64,000 bases of DNA, from assembly GCA_036365455.1 (NCBI GenBank), contig JAWQUS010000019.1, positions 11,570,001 through 11,634,000 of the forward strand, in the 5' to 3' direction. The notes below the pieces were generated by a model. The model was not told where the DNA came from. It worked only from the letters and a program-made list of their open reading frames with translations, and did not search any database. This DNA is from Macrosoma leucophasiata. Taxonomy: Eukaryota > Arthropoda > Insecta > Lepidoptera > Hedylidae. This document shows, piece by piece, positions 20,322-31,200 of this stretch. Each line of letters begins with the position of its first letter. Position 1 is the stretch's first letter. Position numbers and translations under genes: made by a program.

Positions 20322-20624
20322 AATATTTTTTTTTTTTTTTTTTATGTAATGGAAGTGGTAAACAAGCATGCAGTTCACATTGATGTTAAGTGATGACTGC
20401 AGCCTATAGACACCCACACAAAGACCAAGGTCAAAATGCAGATGCGTTACCACTCCTGAGGCCTAAGGTCTTATGCCTCTGTGCCGGAAATTACAGGGCC
20501 GTACATTACCACCTGACCGGAACACGATAGTGTTGAACACTACCATTTAGCGGCAAGTATATTAGGTAATGCGGTAGTGCCTACGCCCGCGAGCTCCGTC
20601 ACTGGAGCTCTACCACCAGTAAAT
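20322..20624 (-). mobile_element. 280-bp retroposon, complete copy
   Basis: Long T run, TATGTAATGGAAGTGG to CTCTACCACCAGTAAA; the clearest full-length example. Confidence 0.85.
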
Positions 20625-20795
20625 ATTATCTATCTGCCATCAAACGTTAGTATCAACACTATCGTATTCCGATTAGATAGTAATATATGGCAACGTAATA
20701 GGCTAAGCTTACGGTAGCTAAACTCGTTTGCCACATTCGTCTCAAAAAAAAAAACTTACTACTGTTTTAAAAGTTTTATGTAAACAGTAATAATA

Positions 20796-22079
20796 GGTTG
20801 GGGAAAAAGTCTTTTCGCATTATAGTATGTATGAACTTGTAATAAAATCTCTTTGGCTGTAGTATTTGTATCTGGCTGGTTTTGGTATCATTGAAAGTTA
20901 AAATTTTTAAGAACATAATTCCACATTCAAATTAGGCAAATGTGTGATTTTCATTTGTTTTTCGTACTGTCGAGATGAGTGAATCTAATGAAGAAATTCG
21001 ATAAATTTTTAAATTTTACTACAAAAAAGGTAAAAATGCAACGCAAGCCGGGAAAAAAATTTGCGATGTTTATGGACCTAGTGCAGTGTCTGTGAGAGTA
21101 GCACAAATTTGGTTTCAGCGTTTTCAATCCGGAAATTTTGATGTCAAAGATGCACCTCGCTCTGGTCGCCCTATTACGGATAAAATGGATGCCATTTTTG
21201 AAAAAGTGGATCAACATCGACATATCAATAGTTACGACGTAGCTGCAGAACTGAGAATTGGTCTCAAAACAGTTTTGGCGCATTTGAAAGAAGCTGGGTA
21301 CAAAAAAAAGCTCGATGTTTGGGTACCTCACGAGCTCACTGAAAGAAACCTAATGAATCGTGTACTCATTTGTGATTCTTTATTACGACGTAATGAAACC
21401 GAATCATTTTTGAAGAAGCTGATAACTGGTGATGAAATATGGATCACGTACGACAAGAACGTGCGAAAAAGGTCGTGGTCAAAGGCCGGTCAGGCTTCAC
21501 AGACTGTGGCGAAACCCGGGTTAACTCGCAATAAGGTGATGTTGTGTGTGTGGTGGGATTGGAAGGGCATTATTCATTATGAACTATTACCAGGCAGGAC
21601 TATCGATTCTGAACTCTACTGCGAACAACTGATGCTTGATGATGATTAAAGCAAGAAGTTGAGAGAAAGCGGCCGGAATTGATCAACAGAAGGGGTGTGG
21701 TGTTTCATCATGATAACGCTAGACCTCACACATCTATAGCCACTCAGCAAAAACTAAGAGAGTTTGGCTGGGAGGTGTTAATGCATCCGCCGTATAGTCC
21801 TGACCTTGCACCTTCAGATTTCCACCTGTTTCGGTCTCTTCAGAATTCTTTATGCAATGTTAGGTTAACATCACGAGAGGACTGCCAAATCCACTTGTCG
21901 CGGTATTTTGATGAGAAGTCCCAAAATTTTTAAAGCAATGGGATCATGTCCCTACCTACAAGATGGCAAAAGGTTATCGAACAAAAGGGTACATACATAC
22001 TTTAGTTAAATTTAAATAAACTATATTAAAAAATGATTTGAATTATCTTTAAAAATGCGAAGAAACTTTTTCCCCAACC
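20796..22079 (+). mobile_element. mariner transposon, full length, transposase broken
   Basis: 1284 bp bounded by inverted repeats starting GGTTGGGGAAAAAGT and flanked by TA duplications (20794-20795, 22080-22081). The terminal repeats match over about 28 bp with few differences. It carries a mariner-type transposase remnant on the + strand. Length is normal for mariner (about 1.3 kb). It lies in the spacer between the two genes, just upstream of the tRNA. Confidence 0.95.
20976..21933 (+). pseudogene. mariner transposase pseudogene
   Basis: The start at 20976 reads MSESNEEIR and then meets a stop (TAA at 21003-21005). The body is open at 21086-21649 (helix-turn-helix region, RFQSGNFDVKDAPRSGRP, first catalytic Asp in TGDEIW) and at 21679-21933 in another frame (second Asp in HDNARPH, third in YSPDLAPSDFHLF). 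The D,D34D triad is thus visible but split by a premature stop and an indel near 21650. It cannot make a full protein. Confidence 0.92.
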
Positions 22080-22227
22080 TAATTTTTTATATTATGTATA
22101 CTTAGTTCACGCATCATTATTTATTATCAATGCCATGCTATGAACGACAAGTTAATTGAAAGCTCGCTCAAAGTGAAAGTTCTATACTTTTAGAAATCCT
22201 ACGATAAATTCGATCTCAGTGTTCATC

Positions 22228-22299
22228 GGGGGTGTAACTCAGTGGTAGAGTGTCTGCTTCGCATGCTGAAAGTCCTGGGTTCAAATCCCAGCACCTCCA
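22228..22299 (+). tRNA. tRNA-Ala (anticodon CGC)
   Basis: A 72-nt cloverleaf: acceptor GGGGGTG/CACCTCC, D stem ACTC/GAGT, anticodon loop TTCGCAT (CGC), T arm CTGGG-TTCAAAT-CCCAG, discriminator A. The A-box (TAACTCAGTGG) and B-box (GGTTCAAATCC) are present, and a T-rich tract follows. Two things differ from a textbook tRNA-Ala: a T-T mismatch in the anticodon stem, and a D stem with compensated A-T pairs. It stands alone between mariner and a LINE fragment; a fading copy is possible. Confidence 0.75.
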
Positions 22300-22502
22300 A
22301 AATATTATTTTTGTCTTTTTCTTGTTATTTAAATTATTTATTCTATTTTTTAATGATTTTGAAGTAAAAAAAAATATAATTTTCACGTTTATTTGTTTTT
22401 TTTTGTATTAATTTCAACATTACAATTTCTCTTAGGAAAACTTACCACAGAAGTCTAGCTCAATAACTGCAAGATTCTCTAAAAAATAATAAAATTGTAT
22501 AG

Positions 22503-22592
22503 GTATATGTATCTTTACGTCAAGTCCCTCACGGGGTAGGCAGAGAGTATGGAGCGCCCAATAAACCGGTCCTGATAAAACTCCCGTGCTTC
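22503..22592 (-). mobile_element. LINE 3'-end fragment (same family)
   Basis: Contains CTCCATACTCTCTGCCTACC in reverse complement and the terminal GTGAGGGACTTGACGTAAAG. Short 5'-truncated copy. Confidence 0.65.
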
Positions 22593-23029
22593 TTCCAATA
22601 AAAATAAAATACCCATAATAATTTTGCTTATGTTGAAAAATGTTTCTCTCAAAGTAATGCGTATCTACTCGCATTGCACCCACACTCTGATAACGTCTCA
22701 CGCTGTACCACAAACGTTTTGTCGACAATTTTACTTTCAGGGGATTATATCTATTATATCAGCGAAAATAAGTTCGCAAATCAGGGCTGCCATAAAATCG
22801 GGTGAATGGAAGCAATTTGAATTTTTGTTGAAATTTTTTTCTACTCAGTTTTCACAGAACCAGTTTTTAGTTAATTTAACTGTCCGAGATCACAAACATA
22901 CAAATACAGCTGTTTATTATTAATTAAAATAAGCTGGTTTTCTTTAAATTATCAAATAATGTCAGTTTTCTATACACCCTCCTGTTAGAGCGAATAGAAA
23001 CTAAATAGGGTCATGGATTTTTTTTTACC

Positions 23030-23375
23030 GTACCGGTACAAATATTTGTATAGCCCACAGATATTTTTTACTGGCTCGGTTTGTGTTGTGTTTTTTTTAT
23101 GCAGTTCACATTGATGTTAAGTGATGACTAGTCACCCACAAAAAGACCAAGGTCAAAATGCAGATGCGTTACCACTCCTGAGGCCTAAGGTGTTATGCCT
23201 CTGTGCCGGAAATTACAGGGCCGTACAAACACGATAGTGCTGAACACTACCATTTAGCGGCAAGTATATTAGGTAATGCGTTGGTACCTACGCCCGCGAG
23301 CTCCATCACTGGAGCTCTACCACCAGTAACAACTTATGGCACCCACGACACATGTTTAACCTAGTGTAAGCGTAT
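23030..23375 (+). mobile_element. tRNA-headed SINE body split by a 280-bp retroposon
   Basis: CAAATATTTGTATAGCCCAC up to 23090, then a retroposon (23092-23330), then AACTTATGGCACCCACGACA and GTGTAAGCG. A nested insertion that dates the retroposon as younger. Confidence 0.7.
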
Positions 23376-23544
23376 TTTTTTTTATCCATTCTGTTTAATT
23401 TTGTGTGTAGTAGCATTCATAGGAGGCTTTAGGCGTGCCGAAGCGAAGCGCGCAGCACAATATGACATGTGTATATACAACATGACATGTTTGGTCTCGT
23501 GATAACTTATCAAAGAAACAAAACTACAAAGGTCTCAGTATTGG

Positions 23545-23645
23545 TAACGCATCTGTATTTTGACCTCTGGTCATTGTGTAAGTGTCTTTAGGCTGCAGTC
23601 ATCACTTAAAATTAATGTGATTTGCATGCTTGTTTGCCACAAAAT
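23545..23645 (+). mobile_element. 280-bp retroposon, 3' fragment
   Basis: TGGTAACGCATCTGTATTTT to GCATGCTTGTTTGCC. Confidence 0.6.
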
Positions 23646-23649
23646 ATAA

Positions 23650-26600
23650 ATTATAATTAATATTAATAAATAAAAATAATACCTACATAAAAAAATGTAC
23701 CAAAAATTCTAACACTCCAATAAAAGGAACAATGAAAAACTTTCTTAACTATGTGTGAAATTTTAACAAGCGGTAGTTTAGCAAATCAATTGTGACAGAC
23801 AGACAGGTATGATTTTTGTTTCGACGTTCTCAGCTCATGTACGTATGAGATTGCAAGCATCAGATTGCATATTATTTCCAAAGACGTAAAAATAATACAA
23901 AGTGAAAAAATCCATAAATTATTTATTTTAACACTATATGACAATAGCAACAAGTTGCAATATGTACAAAATTGTTTTCTAGTCCGTTATTAACTTTGCC
24001 TATTAATTTTTTTATCAATGGTCAACTATGTGCATTTTGTGTTATAAAATGTTTGGAAATTTTGAAAGTATTTGTTTTGAAAATAAAAAAAAATATTTCG
24101 GAGGATACAAGTTATAAATAAATAACAATAAATAATTATTTATTTACCGTTATTTAGTCATAGTTGAAAGTTTGGTTTTTCTTATTTATAAAAATAATAA
24201 AAACCTGGTTCAAAATGCACAAATGTGACCAAAACGTGGGTAATCATACTGATATCAAAATATTATAGAACAAAATTTAATGTTAATCCTATTGTTTTAT
24301 TTGCATTATAATATCTCATGTAAACTTCCATATGAAAAACGATTTACATAATAAATAATGTATGAAAAAAAATGTATGAAATAAAGTTAAGTATAATTTA
24401 CTTATAATTGCAATTTCAAGGTTTATATTTTAAATTGATAGTATTATCATTTTTAGGCAAAAAACAAATACTTACAATACTTTCACATCAATACAAAATA
24501 CCGCGTTACAGGAAAAAATACGGGCAATATAAAAAAAAACTACATTTTTAAATGCTTACAGTTTACCCCCGTAATTTAAAACAATTTATTTACATTAGTA
24601 CATCAATAAAACTTAATACTACGATTTTTAGTGTCACAATTCACGTTACAAACACGATTTCTGATTAACACTTTGAGAAGTGTAAGTGACAAGTGATATA
24701 CTTAGCTAAGAAATTTGAACACTTTTAATTTTTTAAGTTAAAATTGTTTCAAAGTGTCTAAACATGAGATTTATACATAATTTGGCTCAATAACACTTAT
24801 ATAAGACACTTGTACTTTCACTTCTATTGCTAAACAAAGTGTAAATGAGTATATGTATTATATATATACTGGTTTACGCAGTGCAATCTGATGAGCTATG
24901 ATTTTTGTTTGTGGAAAAATCTGTTACTACCTATTATTTAACCTGAGACTTGTACCACTTTCCGGTGAAATAGATGTTAAGGTTGTGTCTAGAGTAATAA
25001 TATGAGTATATCCAATTAAACGCAAGCTTATCAAGCAGCGGCCGGATGTATGCAAGCCGATGCGTACGCTCAAAAAATTAAAATAAATTGGTTACAAATG
25101 TTTAGTAGTAACCGAGTTTGATAACCAAGATTATACCGCAGATAATTTTCAACACTTGGATATTTCTTAAACATGGGTTTTTAGTAATGCGAAATAGCTG
25201 TTTTATGTGGAATGATCATTTCAAACTAACTTATTCTGCGTTAACCAGCTATAAAATAAGTTTTGTACCCCGATTTTCGGTTGATATAAAGATACATAAT
25301 TCCTAATTGTACAGTCAATAGCATATCTTTGATCATATCTATTATATACTACTGTAGGTCATATTAAGATTGTAACCTTCCTTACCTTTCGGCGTATTTT
25401 CCATAAATGTTCACGACAGAATACTCATGGACAAACCTTCTCTTAAAAAGAATCAGCCAAATCGGTGTAGTCGATTTCCCAAAAGAACTGTACTAAGTTC
25501 ATTGCTTAATAGAGTTCTTCTTGGAAAGGACTTTAAATGAAACTCAAGAAGTATATTACTTGTTATTCACTAAAGATTTTGTGTAATAAATGAACATGCC
25601 AGAAGTGCCTGTAAAGGCTTATTTAATTAAAGGTTATTTCGGTCTGATTTTATTTATTACTCCACTATAGATTCTACTAGTAAAAGTATAGATAGAGCCA
25701 TTTTAAATAAAGTGTTTTGATGAGAAATAGTAAAAACTAATTTAATATTTTTACCAACATGCAATTGACAGTACAATTTTCAGAAAAAAAAATAGCAGGG
25801 TGTCTGAACAGCTAATACAAACTATTGAGAAAACAAAACTTATAAACAATCACGTTTATCACAATAACATTAATAAATCGTTATTCATTCAAAGCGTTCA
25901 TGCCAACGGCATATATAAAAAAATTCGTTGTAATTAAAAAATAAAGGTAGGAAACAAAAATAAATGCCGATTACACTACGGGCCATGTTTTTCGACTTTC
26001 AAATCGATGTTTTAGTATCGGTTCTCGATGAAATAACATTACCGTTACTTTGAAAACGCATATCACCGATATTTTTAAAACGCTTTCTTCATTTCATATA
26101 TAATAATTGAAACATTGAATCAACTTCAAGTATTTTCGCTATTACTCTGAATCAATGATATACGTTTTTATAATCCTGAACACATCTACATACTGGTTAT
26201 GTATCTACCTTATCCATATTTCACATTCGTCCACTATAATATATTATAATAATTTACACTAGTTTTTATACAGACGTGGGTCGCTAAAATCAACTATATT
26301 TGAAGATATTCCCGTTTGGACGGACGGATATATGCTAAAAGTGTAAACCTAAACAAAGCGCTATGCTGTGGTTAACGATTTGTGGCTCAAATTCGGTTAC
26401 TTGGATACTATTAAGTTAGGCTGTTAAAATTATTAATTATGGGTACATAATATCTATTTTATACCAACAAAAGAATTGAACTTTATCTAACATATAAAAA
26501 TAAACACTTGATTAAGACATGAAAATAAGTAAAAAGTGTTTTTCTTAACCATTTTTAAAGTTTAAAATGACATTCAACTTCCTACACAAATTATTTCTTA

Positions 26601-28096
26601 GTTTCGTTAATAAAGATGAATTAAGAAATTTACAAAAAAAATGAGCCACAAATCGTATAAATTCTGGTTCTTGTAATATTTACATCAACCAAAGCCCAAC
26701 CATTACCCTGTTAACTTATAAGGGACTTAGATTGTGACCTCAACCTACCAAGTGAAGACGTAATACACAAAAGAATTGAAAAACACTTCAGACTTTGTCA
26801 CAATTTTTTTCATATTTCATAATAATTATTATGACTATATTTGCATTAATAGATTACATAAAGTAAATCACAAATCTTTTCAACTAAGATTAATAGAGCA
26901 AATCTTAGAATCTAAAAGTTTTAAGTGATGTAACATTTTTGAGAAGTCTTTCACTTGGTTCTCATAATTGTAACAGTAACATTTATATATGAAAACTACA
27001 CCGTATTTACACTTTCGCTATTATCCTAGTCTGTACAAGTGAAGTGTCGTTTTAACGCCATTCTTATAGTAATCAAAGGTTTGTTTGAAAAAATTAAGGA
27101 TTAACCTCAAAAATAAAATAAAACGTAACTTCACGCCTGCAATCCCCGAAGGGGTAGGCAGAGGTAAATGCATGCATTCAAGCATACATGCAAACACCCA
27201 CGACTCCCCGGTTACGTTTTGGCCCATGTAACAGATGGCGAACCTGTTGCCATCTCCGGGCACATTACCAAACTCCGGGGTACTGGGAAACTTCCAGAAA
27301 ATGGAAAAATCCCAATAGAAGCAGAGATAAAGGATTTAAAACCGTTATCTCTGATAGTCCCCGACCCGGGAATCGAACCCAGGACCTCCAGCGCAATAGT
27401 AGTGGCCTGCTACCACTACGCTACTGAGGCAGAAAATAAAATGAAGATTCCATTTTTGCTACATTAACTCAGATACAATAGGCATTATAGTAAATAATGT
27501 TTTTACGTATTCTTTGCCATCAACGAAACTTCATTAACGTGCTCTTTACTGTAACAATATAAAATGCATAAGTTATTGCTCTAAATAACAATTAATTACA
27601 AGCAACCACAACCAATTCACAAGCTGAACTACAGTAAAAACAATTGAAATTGCAGTGAAACTCTTAATTTTTACAAACAAATCGCCAACCGATGTTATAC
27701 ATAATAATATACGTAGTGAACATGAAATTGACAAAACCATCAAGCAACGAGAGACGCCGTAGACAATATACCTTAAGATTTTAAAAATAAATACAGTAGA
27801 AAAACGTTAACAATAACTAGTCTAGATTAAATCTAGATTTGAGATAGGACATTAAAATAAAATCACATACGTCCCTGTGGCGGTTTTGATAATTTTGTGC
27901 TAATCATTTTGAGTTACAGAAGTCAATTTGATTTCTTTTCATTATAATTAGTAGGTATCTCTTTGTTATTAATAGAAACTGTAAATGTTGTAAACCGATG
28001 AACTCATAATTCTAGAAGAAATCGAAAAGCAAATTATTATGGAACATCATTTAAAATTAGCACAGAATTACCAAGTCACAAACTCTTTGGCTCCAA
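23650..28096. other. AT-rich stretch downstream of the Ig gene, nearly repeat-free
   Basis: Apart from one SINE at 27121-27435 I see no coding frame or repeat. It could hold a long 3' UTR of the Ig gene (complement of AATAAA occurs, for example near 25650) but nothing fixes the transcript end. Confidence 0.4.
27121..27435 (-). mobile_element. tRNA-headed SINE (TGCCTCAGTAGC family), copy 4
   Basis: Full-length inverted copy, close to 13538-13855. The only clear SINE in 23650-29100. Confidence 0.85.
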
Positions 28097-28264
28097 TCAC
28101 AGCATATCATCTTCGGGGTTCTCTTTCTCTTGGATCTCTTGTAACTTCTGTTGGTTCTTTATTTTCTTCATTTGCGCGTAAATTGAAGCCGCCTTATAGT
28201 TGATTGGCCCGTAGTCCTTCATGTCTGCGTCAGCGTAAATAAACTGATCTTCTGGCCTGAATGG
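28097..28264 (-). CDS. IgSF receptor alternative last exon (PFRPEDQFIYAD...)
   Basis: Acceptor ATTTTCCACAG. It encodes 55 residues: PFRPEDQFIYADADMKDYG, then PINYKAASIYAQMKKIKN and a Gln/Glu/Lys helix, ending DDML with TGA at 28097-28099. The composition, tyrosine spacing and lack of drift argue for a selected coding exon. It is in phase with exons ending at 34766 or 32154, so it can be reached by skipping the 31320-32054 exon. Confidence 0.75.
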   Translation of the reverse strand, partial: PFRPEDQFIYADADMKDYGPINYKAASIYAQMKKIKNQQKLQEIQEKENPEDDML

Positions 28265-31200
28265 CTGTGGAAAATTTATACGTTATAATACTGATTTCAT
28301 ATGAAAAGCGAGCATGTATTTGTTGATTAAATCTATTAAATTTAGTATTTTTTGTCTTATAATGTATTCTGTCTCAAAAAGATCGTCGCAGTTGTCTTTT
28401 TAAAATATAATTGGAAGCTTTATTTTACAGAATTCTTTTAACTTGTTGTTTACCATAATGAAGTACTCAGTTTCAAAAAATGTATTTCGTAATACCCATC
28501 TACAAAAACATTCACCAGATATCAATGTTAAGACAGTCAAAGATCGCAAAAGCGTTAATATAATTAGTGAAACAGTAAGAGGCTAAAAGCGACATTTTAA
28601 TAAGTTTGGAGAAATTTTGAATTACCTTTGTTTAATAAATGTACGTGTCACTCTTGCCAAAGCGTCCCTAGAAAACAAAAAATAACTTCACAACACTGCG
28701 TTCACATGCTTTTCAAAAAGCATAATTTGTGTGCTTAACAGTAAGATTATTGATAATGTGTATTTATAATCAATTCTCTCCTTTATAATATAAAGATGGA
28801 TTTATTTTCTTATGTTCACATTAGTAGTAAGTAGGTAAAAATATTATCTGTGTCGGGAGAATGTGTATAAATAATATTATAAAATAATTTATTCATTATG
28901 CATCCATAACTAATGAATAAAACTTGGCTGATATACTACCTTGTGTTAGAGATAAGATTGATTGAGATTATTTGGAGTTACCAGATGCACTTATAAGTAT
29001 ATTTCGATCAAATCGATTCCGTATATGATTAATTATTCTATATAAGTTAGAATCTGGCGAATGTTTCTATAGTTTTCTTTATTTTTTGGTGTAACTTTAT
29101 TTATTGTCTAATGTAATAAATATCAACTAAGGTGTTGTTAAAATTATGAGTAAAGGAGATGTTGCAAGCTCGGCTCTGGTTCGTACACGACCTCAAAAAA
29201 TGGGTAAATTAAAGAAGAATCCGAAAAAAATACAATTAATTTATTCAAGAATATATTTTAGAGTTACGACCACATTTAATTCAAACGATTTTATCATTTT
29301 CAACTATGTTCAACATGGCGGCAATACAGCCGACGCTTGGGATCAATAGATTTCGACAGTATTTAGAAAATGTTACTTTTTTCTCCAAGTATTATATAAT
29401 CAAAGTACAATTAAAAAAATGAAAATGCCAAAATGACATCGCCCGCCATATTCGCCATGTTGGTTTTGAGTTGCAATTCTAACTGCAAAGAATGTTTTGT
29501 AACTGCAAACAAAGCTAAATAAGTGATTATATGCAGTAAAAAACGTTATTATATTGATTTTGTTTTATATTATTTCGCATTAACACATGCTTGTGAAATA
29601 TATTTTTATTTTTAAAGAAATGAAAGAAAAATTTGACTTCAGGCGAGGCTCGAACTCGCGACCTACTGGGAATCTAGTCCAGCCGCTCTTCCAATTGAGC
29701 TACTGAAGCCCTGCCCGATTTGTCGAATTTTTCCTTCACATCTATTGCATTGGTTTATGGTACCAGTAGCGCCATCTATTACCAACTATGCTAGTTAGGC
29801 AACCGATATAATAGACTTTTCAGTTTATTGAATATCGTAAAGAAGTCGCTTTTACCCTTAATAATTGTTTTATATTATTTCGCATTAACACATGCTTGTG
29901 AAATATATTTTTATTTTTAAAGAAATGAAAGAAAAATTTGACTTCAGGCGAGGCTCGAACTCGCGACCTACTGGGAATCTAGTCCAGCCGCTCTTCCAAT
30001 TGAGCTACTGAAGCCCTGCCCGATTTGTCGAATTTTTCCTTCACATCTATTGCATTGGTTTATGGTACCAGTAGCGCCATCTATTACCAACTATGCTAGT
30101 TAGGCAACCGATATAATAGACTTTTCAGTTTATTGAATATCGTAAAGAAGTCGCTTTTACCCTTAATAATTGTTTTATATTATTTCGCATTAACACATGC
30201 TTGTGAAATATATTTTTATTTTTAAAGAAATGAAAGAAAAATTTGACTTCAGGCGAGGCTCGAACTCGCGACCTACTGGGAATCTAGTCCAGCCGCTCTT
30301 CCAATTGAGCTACTGAAGCCCTGCCCGATTTGTCGAATTTTTCCTTCACATCTATTGCATTGGTTTATGGTACCAGTAGCGCCATCTATTACCAACTATG
30401 CTAGTTAGGCAACCGATATAATAGACTTTTCAGTTTATTGAATATCGTAAAGAAGTCGCTTTTACCCTTAATAATTGTTTTATATTATTTCGCATTAACA
30501 CATGCTTGTGAAATATATTTTTATTTTTAAAGAAATGAAAGAAAAATTTGACTTAAACTGAAAAGTCTATTATATCGGTTGCCTAACTAGCATAGTTGGT
30601 AATAGATGGCGCTACTGGTACCATAAACCAATGCAATAGATGTGAAGGAAAAATTCGACAAATCGGGCAGGGCTTCAGTAGCTCAATTGGAAGAGCGGCT
30701 GGACTAGATTCCCAGTAGGTCGCGAGTTCGAGCCTCGCCTGAAGTCAAATTTTTCTTTCATTTCTTTAAAAATAAAAATATATTGATTTTGCCTGTTGAA
30801 TGATATTGTGTACAATACATGGCCGGAGGTCCATACATTTTTGCAACATCTCCTTTAAAGGATGTATGTAGTTAATAAACAACAGGATTACTAAAGAATA
30901 TGTTTTTCTATTTTATAACTACATGCTTTTAAAATACAATTAATAATTACATGTATGTATAGTATTAGAGTATGGACAAAACGAAGTTTTAATTTTACAC
31001 ATACATCATTTAAATGTTAAGATTTTAGGACTAAATACCTACATTAGTTAGCGTTTGGTCATTAAATAATTTTAACTTTATTATACTCGTAAACTTAATT
31101 TAACTACCAACAGGTACAGGCTAAACTTCATATCGTCCTGACTCGTAAATTTCCAGAAAAGTAAAAAATATTCTTATTTTTTTAACGTGATTACTACCTT

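Noticed and set aside
24000..27000. Search for coding exons or RNAs in the AT-rich stretch
   Set aside because: No frame with a usable composition or splice pairs; only very short frames expected by chance.
29640..29715. Calling each tRNA-like block a genuine decoding tRNA
   Set aside because: The anticodon arm is two bases too long and copies move with conserved flanks and target duplications.
29563..30779. Reading the tandem units as a CRISPR-like array
   Set aside because: The repeat is 305 bp with no spacers, a tRNA-like core and a target duplication; the DNA is eukaryotic.
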